The notes: generated from the letters alone by a model not told the origin. Numbered from the stretch's first letter, positions 26,067-35,758 are shown. The stretch: DNA of 38,035 nucleotides from Elusimicrobiota bacterium (GCA_026388115.1 JAPLKK010000016.1:1-38035), one strand, 5' to 3'. Program-made: numbers and translations.

Positions 26067-27097
26067 CTCGCGCTCTCCTCGTGGACAAAATCCACGAGCC
26101 TCCGCACCTGCTCGGGCGGCGTCATCGGCAAGACGCCATGGCCGAGATTGAAGATGTGGCCGCGGCGGCCTCCCGCCCGGCGCAAGACGTCCTTGGCAGC
26201 GGCCAGCAAGGCTTTCGTGGGCGCCGCCGCCAGCAGCACCGGGTCGAGGTTGCCCTGCACCGCCCGCGTGTAACCCACCCGCTTCCACGCCTCGTCCAAA
26301 GGCGTCGCCCAGTCCACTCCCACGACGTCGCCTCCGGCGGCGGCCAACCGCTCGAGGAATCCCCCCGTGCCCGTGCCGAAGTGGATCACCGGCACGCCGG
26401 TCTTCGCCACCGCGCGGATCACCTCCCGCGAGTAAGGCAGCGCGAACCGCTCGTAGTCCGGCGCGCTGAGATTGCCGACCCATGAATCGAAAAGCTGGAT
26501 GACCTGCGCCCCCGCGGCGACCTGCGCGCGCAGATAAGCCGCGGTCATGCGCGCGAGCTTGCCCATGAGCGCGTCCCAGGTCCTCGGCTCGCCGTGCATC
26601 ATGGCCTTGGTCCGCAGATAATGGTCCGAGGGCCCTCCCTCGATGACGTACGAGGCGACGGTGAAGGGCGCGCCGGCGAAACCGATCAGCGCCTTGCCCT
26701 CCGGCAGGGCCCGGCGCACCAGGCGCACGGCGTCGAGGACGAAGGCGAGCGAGTCCTCGGGCGCGGTCTCCCGCAGGCGCGCGACGTCTTTCAGCGTGCG
26801 CACGGCCGGCGACAAGGACGGCCCCTCGCCTTTGACGAACTCCAGCTTGAGGCCCATCGCCCGCGGCACGAGCAGGATGTCGGCGAAGAGGATGGCCGCG
26901 TCCAGGTCGAAGCGCCTCAAGGGCTGCAGCGTCACCTCGGCGGCCCACTCCGGGCGCTCGCACATCTCCAACAGCGTCGCCTTCTCGCGGATCTTGCGGT
27001 ATTCCGGCAGGTAGCGGCCCGCCTGACGCATCAGCCAGATGGGCGTGGCGTCGGTGCGTTGACGACGGCAGGCGGCGAGGAAGCGGGAGGTCTTCAA
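26063..27097 (-). CDS. hemE: uroporphyrinogen decarboxylase
   Basis: PIWLMRQAGRYLPEYR, AILFADILLVPRAMG, GFAGAPFTVASYVIEG, QLFDSWVG, FNLGHGVLP; TTG start overlapping the upstream stop. Confidence 0.95.
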   Translation of the reverse strand: MKTSRFLAACRRQRTDATPIWLMRQAGRYLPEYRKIREKATLLEMCERPEWAAEVTLQPLRRFDLDAAILFADILLVPRAMGLKLEFVKGEGPSLSPAVRTLKDVARLRETAPEDSLAFVLDAVRLVRRALPEGKALIGFAGAPFTVASYVIEGGPSDHYLRTKAMMHGEPRTWDALMGKLARMTAAYLRAQVAAGAQVIQLFDSWVGNLSAPDYERFALPYSREVIRAVAKTGVPVIHFGTGTGGFLERLAAAGGDVVGVDWATPLDEAWKRVGYTRAVQGNLDPVLLAAAPTKALLAAAKDVLRRAGGRRGHIFNLGHGVLPMTPPEQVRRLVDFVHEESAR

Positions 27098-28038
27098 TAG
27101 GTCCTTTTGTCGAAGGCGTAAGAGGAGCGCACGGTGCGTTTGGCGACCTTCTTCATCTCCGCGCCCAGCGCGCTGATCTGGCCGATGGCGGTGAGCGGCC
27201 GCCGCTCGTTGGTCACCGCGCCGATGGCCACGCCGACGAACGGGAACGTCGACAGGACCCCCTTGCGGTCGGTCACTTCGATGAAGCCGCGCGCCTTATC
27301 CTCCGGGTCGTAGAGGCTCGGCGCCATCGCCTCGAAGTCGGCGACGACCTTGCCGCAGGCGGGCTCGGCGTGCTCGAGGGTAGTGACCAGGATGAAGTCG
27401 TCGCCGCCGACGTGGCCGACGAAATCGCCGATCGCGCGCGCGGCGAGCAGGATCTGGGCGGTCTTCTGGATCACCTCGTCGCCGCGCTTGAAGCCGTAGC
27501 GGTCGTTGAACGCCTTGAAGTTGTTGAGGTCGGCGTACAGCACCGCGAACTTGGCTCCCGAGGCGATGCGCGCGTTGATCTCGCGCTCGATGGCGATGTT
27601 GCCCGGCAGCCGGCTCAGGGGGTTGGCCTCCAGGTCGCCGCGCTTGCGCTTGAGCGAGCTGCGCACGCGGGCGAGCAGCTCGCCGGCGTTGAAAGGCTTG
27701 GTGAGGTAGTCGTCGGCGCCGAGGTCGAGGCCCTGGATCTTGTCCTCCGCGCGCGAGAGCGACGTGAGCATCAGCACGGGCACGTGCTGCAAGAGCGCGT
27801 CGGCCTTCAGCTTGGTCACGACCTCCCAGCCGGTCATGACGGGCATCTCCACGTCGAGGAGCACCAGGTCCGGAGGCTGGCGCGTGATCTTCTCGAGCGC
27901 CTCCTGGCCGTCGCAGGCCGTGTCCACCATGTAGCCGACCGTCTCAAGCACGTCCTGCAAGAGCGCGCGGATGTTGGCGTCGTCGTCGGTGATGAGGACG
28001 CGGACGGTGGCCGGGGTGCTCGGATCCATCACGCTCAT
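27094..28038 (-). CDS. response regulator with C-terminal GGDEF-like (GGDDF) domain
   Basis: REC: RVLITDDDANIRALLQDVLE, DLVLLDVEMPVMTGWEV, LTSLSRAEDKIQGLDLGADDYLTKPFN; then YADLNNFKAFNDRYGFKRGDEVI and VGGDDFILV. Confidence 0.85.
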   Translation of the reverse strand: MSVMDPSTPATVRVLITDDDANIRALLQDVLETVGYMVDTACDGQEALEKITRQPPDLVLLDVEMPVMTGWEVVTKLKADALLQHVPVLMLTSLSRAEDKIQGLDLGADDYLTKPFNAGELLARVRSSLKRKRGDLEANPLSRLPGNIAIEREINARIASGAKFAVLYADLNNFKAFNDRYGFKRGDEVIQKTAQILLAARAIGDFVGHVGGDDFILVTTLEHAEPACGKVVADFEAMAPSLYDPEDKARGFIEVTDRKGVLSTFPFVGVAIGAVTNERRPLTAIGQISALGAEMKKVAKRTVRSSYAFDKRTY

Positions 28039-28177
28039 TTTAGGATTTTCGGGGCGCCCTGGAGCGCCTTCGGCCCGCACGGATCGCCCTGGGACTAGTT
28101 TCCACAAACAACGTTACTTATAATATACCGGCCGCTTGATAGAATCACTGCGAAATCTTGACGTCCTCGTCGGGGGG

Positions 28178-29569
28178 ATGGGCGCTGACATCTCCTCCGT
28201 CGGGCTCGTTTCGGCCGCCGCCAACCACCCGTCGAAGCGCCTCTCCGGCAGCTTGTCGGGGACGGCGCTGGCCGATATCTATGCCCGCCGGCTGCAGCTC
28301 GGAGACCCCGGCGGCGAGATCCGCAAGGCATTCGACGCCTTCAGCCGCCTCGTGCCGACCCTGGCCGGCGACATCGACCACCTCTACGCCGCCCATCACA
28401 TCCCCGGCGGCAAGGCTCCCGACGCGCTCTTCAGGGGGCTCTCGATGGCGGGCATGACCCCGCCGCGCGACGTGCAGATCCTCACCGCGGCGGCCACCTT
28501 CGCGCACGTCTGGCGCGCCAAGCAGGCGGCTCCGGGGCGCCCTGTCGGCATCAACTTCCTGCGCAAGATCGAGCGCCCCCTGCTCCACGGCCTCTACGGC
28601 GCGGCGCTGGCCGAGGCGGACTGGGTGGTGATGGGGGCGGGCGATCCGAGCGAGGCTCCCGGCTGGCTGGACCGCCTGGCCCGTCACGAGCCGGTGGAGC
28701 TGTCGCCGCGCGTGGCGACCGTTCCCGCCGGCACGCACAAGATCGTCTTCGATCCGAAGGAGCTGACGGGCGGCAAGCTCGCTCCCCTGCGGCGGCCCTC
28801 GTTCATCGCCATCATCAGCTCCTCTGAGCAGGCGGCCGCGCTGGCCTCCTCCGACGTGACGAGGCCGGACGGCTTCGTGGTCGAGGGGCCCCTGGCGGGC
28901 GGACACAACGCCCCCCCAAAAAAGAAGGCCCGCGACAAGCGCGGCTATTACGTCTACGGCCCGGAAGACGAGGCGGACGTGGCCGCCATCGCCAAGCTCG
29001 GCCTGCCTTACTGGTCGGCCGGGGGCTGCGGCTACCCGGAAAAGCCCGCAGCCCCGGATGTGCCGCCCCGCCGAAGACAGGTCGGCACGCTGTTCGGTCT
29101 CGCGGCGGAATCCGGGATGGTGGCGGAGATACGCCGGCGCGTGCTGCAGCTGATCTGGCAGCAGAAGCTCGAAGTGGTGACGGACGTCCGCGCCTCTCCC
29201 AGCACCTTCCCCTTCAAGGTCGCGCTCGTCCCCGGAACGATCGCCGACCCCGCCGTCTACGCCGAGCGGCCTAGGCTGTGCAACGTCGGCCATCTGCGCG
29301 GCTGGCGACCCCAGAAAGGGGTCGCGACGGGCCTATGCCCGGCCAGCGACCCCGAGCTTTACAAGAAGATGGGGGGCGCGACGTGGAGGATCGAAGGGGC
29401 GATATGCCTGTGCAACGGCCTCTTGGCGACCTGCGGCGTGGGCCAGCCCTGCGAGCAAGCGCTCGTCACCCTCGGCGACATCGGCCCGGTGCGCGAGCTG
29501 CAGCGGCGCTTGCACCGGATAGAGTACTCGACGCAAGAAGCGATCGCCTACATGCTCGGCGAGCTATAG
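28178..29569 (+). CDS. nitronate monooxygenase / PfaD-like FMN-dependent protein
   Basis: GADISSVGLVSAAA, PVGINFLRKI, EADWVVMGAGDPSEAP, DGFVVEGPLAGGHN, GLPYWSAGGCG. Internal ATG at 28178 preferred over TTG at 28136. Confidence 0.7.
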   Translation: MGADISSVGLVSAAANHPSKRLSGSLSGTALADIYARRLQLGDPGGEIRKAFDAFSRLVPTLAGDIDHLYAAHHIPGGKAPDALFRGLSMAGMTPPRDVQILTAAATFAHVWRAKQAAPGRPVGINFLRKIERPLLHGLYGAALAEADWVVMGAGDPSEAPGWLDRLARHEPVELSPRVATVPAGTHKIVFDPKELTGGKLAPLRRPSFIAIISSSEQAAALASSDVTRPDGFVVEGPLAGGHNAPPKKKARDKRGYYVYGPEDEADVAAIAKLGLPYWSAGGCGYPEKPAAPDVPPRRRQVGTLFGLAAESGMVAEIRRRVLQLIWQQKLEVVTDVRASPSTFPFKVALVPGTIADPAVYAERPRLCNVGHLRGWRPQKGVATGLCPASDPELYKKMGGATWRIEGAICLCNGLLATCGVGQPCEQALVTLGDIGPVRELQRRLHRIEYSTQEAIAYMLGEL

Positions 29570-29583
29570 GCCGGGACCGCACT

Positions 29584-29832
29584 TCAGCGGCGTTTCCCGC
29601 TTTTCGGGCCGGACGAACTCTTGTTCGCGTATCGGTATATCGTGACCTGCCGCTGGTGCTGGAGCTGGGTATAGAGTTCGTAGAGGAGGTTCCCGAGGGT
29701 GTGCCACCGTTCCAGCTCCGGCTCCTCCGCGGATGAGCAGAGGCGATGGACCATGCGAATCTGGTCCTGGATGTCCGGCAGCCCCACGACGATGCGCTCG
29801 TGCGGCCCTCGGGCGACGCTCACTCTTGCCAT
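29584..29832 (-). CDS. hypothetical 82-aa protein
   Basis: Isolated ORF in intergenic space, plausible composition. Confidence 0.4.
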   Translation of the reverse strand: MARVSVARGPHERIVVGLPDIQDQIRMVHRLCSSAEEPELERWHTLGNLLYELYTQLQHQRQVTIYRYANKSSSGPKSGKRR

Positions 29833-29907
29833 ATCTGCCTCCCAGACCGGTTCAGTGTACCAGTTTGCCGCACGCCGGGAGACTCGCGTCCAGGCGTCTG
29901 AAAGCCG

Positions 29908-30657
29908 TCAGAAGTTGACGTCGAGCTGGGTCGTCCACTTCCAGTCCCCATTGAGGCCGCGGTCGTTGTACCAGACCGGGCCCGCGAGGATGCTCGCGTT
30001 CTTGCTGAAATAGTAGTAGAGCCCGGCGCCGCCGCCGCCGATGGGATTGCGGCCCGAGGCGAAATCGCCGGCCAGGACGAGGCGATTGTACTCCCCTTCC
30101 GAGGATTTCACCGGCCAGAAGCCGTGGTCGTAGGCGGCCATGAAGCCGACGTTCTGCCGGCCGCCCTGGGTGCTGCGCATCACCGCGGCGTTGCCCATGT
30201 AGGCGGCCAAGTGGAGCCGGCCCAGGTTCGCCGGCAAGGAGCGGCCCGTCACCACGTAGCCGATGTCCTGGTCGGTGACGCCCTTCTTGGTGCCGACGTT
30301 GAAGACTCCGGCCTCCAGGGCGGGCGCGCCCTTGAACCAGGCGCCCTCGGGGCTTCCGATCTTGGCGTTGAAGAACCAGGGATAGTCGGAAGGCTCGAGG
30401 TAGTCGAAGCCCGCCTCCATCTGGAACTTCCCGTAAGGCAGGCCGCCCCCCGTCAGGCCGAGGTCGTTCGGGAAAGCCGCGCCCTTGCGGCTCGTCCCTC
30501 CCTTGCCCACGGTCGTGTAGTTGTCGTAGGTGACGTGCCCCACCTTGAACGGCTGGAAGTCGATGGTGGCGGGCGTCCAGTAGGTGGTGGAGGGAGTCGC
30601 CCAAGCCCGGGAAGCGGAAACGACCAATAGAACGCCTAGAAGCGCCTTGTTTTTCAT
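29908..30657 (-). CDS. putative outer-membrane beta-barrel protein
   Basis: Signal peptide MKNKALLGVLLVVSASRAWA; alternating strands; C-terminal WKWTTQLDVNF. Confidence 0.65.
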   Translation of the reverse strand: MKNKALLGVLLVVSASRAWATPSTTYWTPATIDFQPFKVGHVTYDNYTTVGKGGTSRKGAAFPNDLGLTGGGLPYGKFQMEAGFDYLEPSDYPWFFNAKIGSPEGAWFKGAPALEAGVFNVGTKKGVTDQDIGYVVTGRSLPANLGRLHLAAYMGNAAVMRSTQGGRQNVGFMAAYDHGFWPVKSSEGEYNRLVLAGDFASGRNPIGGGGAGLYYYFSKNASILAGPVWYNDRGLNGDWKWTTQLDVNF

Positions 30658-30727
30658 GTTGGCTCTTTGATTTTACACTGCCCGGCGGCCGCGGGCGCAA
30701 GACCCGCGGCCGCTCGAGCAGAAGTTG

Positions 30728-31942
30728 TCAGACTTGCAGGTAGGCCTGCTCGCCGTGCATGGCCTCGTCGAGGCCTGCTTCCTCGTCGGCCGGGGTCGTC
30801 CGCACCGGGGTGATCATGTCGATGAGGAAGAGCATGACATAGGTGAACAGGAACGCGTACAGGGCCGCGCCCGCCACCGCGATCGTCTGCTTGAGGAAGA
30901 AGTTCACGCCGCCGTGGATCAGCCCGTCCGCGCCGGCCGCGTTGACGAAGCGGGTGCCGAAGACGCCGAGCGAGATCACGCCCAGCACGCCGCCCACGCC
31001 GTGCACGCCCCAGACATCGAGCGCGTCGTCCCAATTCAGCTTGTTCTTGATGTTGACCGCGATGTAGCAGACGACGCTGGAGGCGATGCCGATGAGGACC
31101 GCGCTCTTGACCGTCACGTAGCCCGCCGCGGGGGTGATGGTCGCCAGGCCCGCGATGGAGCCGGTCAGGAGCCCCACGAACTTCGGCTTCTTCTCGATGA
31201 TCCAGGCCAGGGCCAGCCAAGTGACGGCGGCGAAGGAGGCGGCCACGTCGGTATTGACGAAGGCCTGCGCGGTCACCGCGTCTACCTTCAGTTCGCTGCC
31301 CGCGTTGAAGCCGTACCAGCCGAACCACAACAGGCCCGTGCCGAGCGCCACCAGCGGGATGCTGTGCGCGCCCGAGTCGGCGGTCTTGCGCCGGCCCACG
31401 AAGAAGACCGAGGCCAGGGCCGCGAAGCCCGCCGAGGCGTGGACCACGATGCCGCCCGCGAAGTCGAGGACGCCGTGCTTGGCCAGGAGGCCGCCGCCCC
31501 ACACCATGTGCGCCAGCGGGAAGTACACGCACAACAGCCACGCCACCAGGAACACCAGGTAGGCCTTGAAGTTGACCCGGTTGGTGAAGGCGCCGGTGAT
31601 GAGCGCCGGGGTGATCTGGGCGAACATCATCTGGTAGGCGAAGAACACGAACACCGGGATGCTCGTCACGCCCGAGAAGGCGGTGTTCAGGTCCATCCCG
31701 CGCATGAAGGCGTGGTCGAGATTGCCGATGATGGCTCCCTCTCCGCCGCTGAAGCACAGCGAGTAGCCGCAGATGTACCAGAGGACGGTGGTGACGCCCA
31801 TCGAGACGAAGCTTTGGATCATGATGGCCAGGACGCTCTTGCGGCCCACGAGCCCGCCGTAGAAGAACGCGAGGCCCGGCGTCATCAGCATGACCAGACT
31901 GGTGGCCACGAGCATGAAGCCGGTGTTTCCGGTGTCGAACAT
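30728..31942 (-). CDS. amt: ammonium transporter
   Basis: MLMTPGLAFFYGGLVGRKSVL, FAGGIVVHASAGFAAL, LWFGWYGFNAGSEL, DVWGVHGVGGVLGVI; AGGAGG before ATG. Confidence 0.95.
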   Translation of the reverse strand: MFDTGNTGFMLVATSLVMLMTPGLAFFYGGLVGRKSVLAIMIQSFVSMGVTTVLWYICGYSLCFSGGEGAIIGNLDHAFMRGMDLNTAFSGVTSIPVFVFFAYQMMFAQITPALITGAFTNRVNFKAYLVFLVAWLLCVYFPLAHMVWGGGLLAKHGVLDFAGGIVVHASAGFAALASVFFVGRRKTADSGAHSIPLVALGTGLLWFGWYGFNAGSELKVDAVTAQAFVNTDVAASFAAVTWLALAWIIEKKPKFVGLLTGSIAGLATITPAAGYVTVKSAVLIGIASSVVCYIAVNIKNKLNWDDALDVWGVHGVGGVLGVISLGVFGTRFVNAAGADGLIHGGVNFFLKQTIAVAGAALYAFLFTYVMLFLIDMITPVRTTPADEEAGLDEAMHGEQAYLQV

Positions 31943-32085
31943 AGTCTGCCCTCCTGAGGGTGCGGCGCGGCCGTCGGCCGCGCGCAGAAAATGAAATCTA
32001 GTTCGCCTCATGGAGCGCGTCAGGGTCCGGATGAGAAGAGGCCTTCCAAAAGCCTGACGCCCTTACTAGAATGAGGTTTCCCGTC

Positions 32086-33321
32086 ATGAGCACGCCCGCC
32101 GCCGGCCGCCTCCCCGCCGACCTCGACGACCGGAAACGGGCCAGCGGCTGGATCCTGCGCCTGTTCCAGGAGAGGGTCAAGGAGCGCGTCGCGCGGATGC
32201 TGCAGGACGACGCCCAGGACCTGGCCGCGCTGATGAATCAGGTCGTCGCCATCCTGCCCTCAGCCTGGAAGCATCCGGAGGCGGCGGCGGCCCGGATCAT
32301 CCTCGGCGAGCGGCAGTTCTCCACCGCCAATTTCCGGGTCACCCGCTGGCGGCTGACGGCGCCCTTCGTCACCGGAGACGGGATGCGCGGGCTCATCGAG
32401 GTGGCTTACCTTGATGAGTTCCCGCCCGAGGCGGAGGGCCCCTTTCTAGCCGAAGAGAGGAAGCTCATCGATTTCTTAGCCGACATGTTCCACGGCTTCA
32501 TGGGGCGCAAGCTCGCCCGGCAGGCGCTGATCGACGACCGCGACCGCCTGGAGGCCAGGGTCAAGGAGAGGACCGCGGAGCTGGAGGCTCTCAACGCCGC
32601 CCTCGCGGCGGAGATTGCGGAGCGCAAGCGCACCGAGCTGGACATCCGCTCCTATCAGGAGCAGCTTCGCTCGCTCGCGTCGCAGCTCTCGTTGACGGAG
32701 GAGCGGGAGCGCCGGGTCATCGCCGCCAACCTTCACGACACGCTCGGCCAGACGCTGGCCATGGCGAAGATGAAGGTCCGCAGCCTCGCCGGCTCACCCG
32801 AGAGCCGGGCCAAGGAGCTGGCGGAGCTGGAAGGCTTCGTCGAGTCCGCCCTGGAGTACACGCGCTCGTTGACCTTCGAGCTCAGCTCGCCCTTGCTCTA
32901 CGAGCTCGGCCTGGAGCCGGCGGTGGAAGCCCTGGCGGAGCGGCTCCAGGACAAGCACGGCCTGCGCATCGAGGTCGAAGCCGGCGACGGGGCCAAAGGC
33001 CTGGCGGACGAGACGAAGGTCATCGTGTTCAAGGCGATCCGCGAGCTGCTGACGAACGTGATCAAGCACGCCCGCGCGCGGCGCGCCCGAGTCGCGATCC
33101 GCAAGGCCGGCCGCTTCCTCAAGGTCCGCGTCGAGGACGACGGGGCCGGCTTCGACGTCTCGCGGGCCGCCCCCGCGCCGGGCAGGCTCTGCGGCTTCGG
33201 CCTCTTCAGCATCCGCGAGGGCATGCGCCACTGCGGAGGCGGTTTGGAGATACGCTCCAGCCCCGGTCGGGGGACCGTGGCCGAGTTGAAGGCCCCCCTC
33301 AAACCGGAGGCCCGGCCATGA
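32086..33321 (+). CDS. soluble sensor histidine kinase, HisKA_3/NarX-DegS type
   Basis: N-terminal GAF-like region, coiled coil, EERERRVIAANLHDTLGQTLAMAKMKV; HATPase FKAIRELLTNVIKHARA, VEDDGAGFD, GFGLFSIREG. No obvious TM. Confidence 0.85.
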   Translation: MSTPAAGRLPADLDDRKRASGWILRLFQERVKERVARMLQDDAQDLAALMNQVVAILPSAWKHPEAAAARIILGERQFSTANFRVTRWRLTAPFVTGDGMRGLIEVAYLDEFPPEAEGPFLAEERKLIDFLADMFHGFMGRKLARQALIDDRDRLEARVKERTAELEALNAALAAEIAERKRTELDIRSYQEQLRSLASQLSLTEERERRVIAANLHDTLGQTLAMAKMKVRSLAGSPESRAKELAELEGFVESALEYTRSLTFELSSPLLYELGLEPAVEALAERLQDKHGLRIEVEAGDGAKGLADETKVIVFKAIRELLTNVIKHARARRARVAIRKAGRFLKVRVEDDGAGFDVSRAAPAPGRLCGFGLFSIREGMRHCGGGLEIRSSPGRGTVAELKAPLKPEARP

Positions 33322-33974
33322 GCCACGACCTGCGCCTGATCCTCTGCGACGACCATCGGATATTCCGCGAAGGGCTCAAGACGATGCTTGAGAAGAAGCC
33401 CGGGCTGCGGGTCGTGGGGCAGGCCGACGACGGCGCGAGCGCGGTGCGGCTGGCCGATGAGGCGGCTCCGGACATCGTCATCATGGACCTCACGCTGCCC
33501 GGCCTCAACGGCATCGAGGCCACCCGCAAGATCGTCGCCTTGCGCCGCGCGATCAAGATCATCGTGCTCTCGATGCATTCCGACCGGCGGTTCGTGACCG
33601 AGACGCTCAAGGCAGGCGCCTCGGGCTACCTGGTCAAAGACGCCGCCTTCGACGAGCTCTTCGCCGCCGTCTGCGCGGTGCGGGAAGGCAAGACCTACCT
33701 CAGCCCCTCCATCGCCCACATCGTCGTGGAGGGCTGCGTGCGCCGGGCCGGACCGGAGGCGGAGGAGCCGCCGGCCGCCGCCCTGACCCCGCGCGAGCGT
33801 GAGGTGCTGCAGTTGTTGGCCGAGGGATCTTCCGCCAAGCAGATCGCGGCGCGCCTCGAGGTCAGCGTCAAGACGGTCGAGACCCATCGCATGCACATCA
33901 TGGACAAGCTCGACGTCCACAGCATCGCGGGCCTGACCCGCTACTCCATCCGCGAGGGGATCATCTCCGCGTGA
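33318..33974 (+). CDS. NarL/LuxR-family response regulator
   Basis: LRLILCDDHRIFREGLKTML, DIVIMDLTLPGLNGIEA; LTPREREVLQLLAEGSSAKQIAARLEVSVKTVETHRMHIMDKL. Confidence 0.93.
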   Translation: MSHDLRLILCDDHRIFREGLKTMLEKKPGLRVVGQADDGASAVRLADEAAPDIVIMDLTLPGLNGIEATRKIVALRRAIKIIVLSMHSDRRFVTETLKAGASGYLVKDAAFDELFAAVCAVREGKTYLSPSIAHIVVEGCVRRAGPEAEEPPAAALTPREREVLQLLAEGSSAKQIAARLEVSVKTVETHRMHIMDKLDVHSIAGLTRYSIREGIISA

Positions 33975-35206
33975 GCATCGCGCGCAAGATCTTCTGCGTC
34001 GCCGCCAGCTTCGCTTTGCCCATCATCGTGCTGGGCTACCTCGTGGTGCGCAACATCAACGAGCACATCACCTTCGCCCGGTACGAATTGGCCGGCACCG
34101 CCTATCAGCGCCCCCTCGTCGCCTTGTTGCGCGACATCCAGGACCAGCAGCGGCTCTCCTCGCGCTGCGCCGACCCCGGCGGCTGCGCGCGCGCCAAGGC
34201 GGCTCTCGAGGACTCCATCCGCGGCGAGCTGGCCGCGCTGCGGGCAGTCGACGAGCGCTACGGCCGCCAGCTCCAGTTCACCGCGGAGGGCCTGGCCAAG
34301 AGAGGCCGCCAGCTCGCGACCCCCCTCAACGTTGCCCGAGGCTTCGAAAGGCTCGCCTCCCTGCCGGGAATCGGGTCGCCCGTGCCGGCGGCGGAGCGGG
34401 ACGCGGCATTCGACGGCCTCGTCGCGATCATCCAGACGATGATCACGCACGTCAACGACACCTCGAACCTGATCCTCGACCCCGAGCTGGACACCTATCA
34501 CCTCGTCATCGCCGCCACGATGCTCCTGCCCAAGACCGAGGAGCGCATCGCCCGCGTGATGCGGGAGGCGGTGTCCGACCGGACGGCCTTGGCGACGCAG
34601 GCCGCTTTCTTAGAGGAGGCGGAGCGCGACCAGATCAAGTTCCACCTCGATACGGCCTTGAGCGAGAACAAGAACCAGTTCCACGAGGTGCTCGACTCCT
34701 TCCAGAGGGACGTGCCCGTGGCCTACGCCGAGTACGCCGGATCGGTGGACCGCTTCATCGCCATGACCCGGCGGTTGGCTCGCGGGCCCGGCGCCGGGGC
34801 CGCGCTCGACGACTACCTGTCGGCGGGAACCAAAGCCCGCGACGCGAGCTTCCGGCTCTGGGAGACGTCGGTCGACGAGCTCGACAAGCTCATCGCGGCC
34901 CGCATCCGCTATTACGAAAGACGCCGGGCGACGGCCCTCGCGCTCTCCGGCTTGGCCCTGCTGTTGGCCTGCCTGCTGGCCTACCGGATCACGGCCAGCC
35001 TGATCCGTCCTCTCGACCGCCTCTCCGGGCTCCTAACGCCGGGCGCGGACGTGCTCGACCGCAGCGTGCGCAAGCTCGCCGCCTTCAGCCAGGACGGCGC
35101 CCGTGACCTCACCACGATGCGCATCCTCTGCGACGAGCTCGACGCCCACGCCGACGCGATGCGCAAGACCGCGCGGGGGCTGGCCTCCATCGTCAACGGC
35201 GAGTAG
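33971..35206 (+). CDS. membrane sensor protein with extracytoplasmic domain and short cytoplasmic tail
   Basis: GTG start overlapping the regulator stop; N-terminal TM, about 300-aa helical region, second TM ALALSGLALLLACLLAYRITASLIRPL; no kinase or MCP signalling domain. Confidence 0.7.
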   Translation: MSIARKIFCVAASFALPIIVLGYLVVRNINEHITFARYELAGTAYQRPLVALLRDIQDQQRLSSRCADPGGCARAKAALEDSIRGELAALRAVDERYGRQLQFTAEGLAKRGRQLATPLNVARGFERLASLPGIGSPVPAAERDAAFDGLVAIIQTMITHVNDTSNLILDPELDTYHLVIAATMLLPKTEERIARVMREAVSDRTALATQAAFLEEAERDQIKFHLDTALSENKNQFHEVLDSFQRDVPVAYAEYAGSVDRFIAMTRRLARGPGAGAALDDYLSAGTKARDASFRLWETSVDELDKLIAARIRYYERRRATALALSGLALLLACLLAYRITASLIRPLDRLSGLLTPGADVLDRSVRKLAAFSQDGARDLTTMRILCDELDAHADAMRKTARGLASIVNGE

Positions 35207-35212
35207 CCGCCG

Positions 35213-35235
35213 CACGGGGCGATTGAAAGCGCCCC
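35213..35235 (+). terminator. possible hairpin CGGGGCG...CGCCCCG after the sensor gene
   Basis: 7-bp GC stem; no clear T tract; overlaps the next promoter. Confidence 0.3.
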
Positions 35236-35251
35236 GGTGGACTGTTATAGT
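35223..35251 (+). promoter_or_regulatory. sigma70-like promoter TTGAAA-N17-TATAGT
   Basis: TTGAAA 35223-35228, exact 17-bp spacer, TATAGT 35246-35251, 11 bp before ATG at 35263. Confidence 0.6.
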
Positions 35252-35262
35252 GGTGGCGCGTC

Positions 35263-35754
35263 ATGCGCTTGTCGCTGTTGCTGCTGGCTGCCGGACTGTG
35301 TGTGGGCTGCGCTCATTCGCGCAACCGCGTGGAGTGGGACGACAGCATGGACTTTTCCCATATACACCGCGTGGGCGCCATCCCCTTCACCGATCCGAGC
35401 GGGAAGGGAAAGCAGATCTCCGACGCCATCAACGCCGACCTTCCCCCGCTGATGTTCGAGCAGGTCGACGCGAAGGCCCTGCAGAAGATCCTGGAGGATC
35501 ACCCCCCGTCGAAAGACAACGGCGTCGGGCTTGAGGCTCTGGAGCTCATCCGGCGCGACACGGCCGCCGACGCCATCGTCCTGGGCAGCATGGCGCCGGG
35601 CTGGAGCGCGTTCCAGTTGAACATGGTGGAAACAGAGATGGGCGGCGTGCTCCTGCGCGCGCTCGTCCTGCCCGAAGACAAGAAGCAGAAGGCCTTCACC
35701 ACTCCCGCCGAGGTGGCCGCCGCGGCGCTGAAGGTTCTGGCCGGCCGCCACTAG
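35263..35754 (+). CDS. putative lipoprotein, CsgG/DUF799-like fold suspected
   Basis: Signal peptide with lipobox AGLCVGC; HRVGAIPFTDPSGKGKQISDAINADLPPLMFEQVDAKALQKILED. Confidence 0.65.
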   Translation: MRLSLLLLAAGLCVGCAHSRNRVEWDDSMDFSHIHRVGAIPFTDPSGKGKQISDAINADLPPLMFEQVDAKALQKILEDHPPSKDNGVGLEALELIRRDTAADAIVLGSMAPGWSAFQLNMVETEMGGVLLRALVLPEDKKQKAFTTPAEVAAAALKVLAGRH

Positions 35755-35758
35755 CGCC

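Noticed and set aside
26067-26963. N-terminal extension of the ORF 25158-26963
   Set aside because: Out-of-frame reading through hemE; the true ferrochelatase start is the GTG at 26066.
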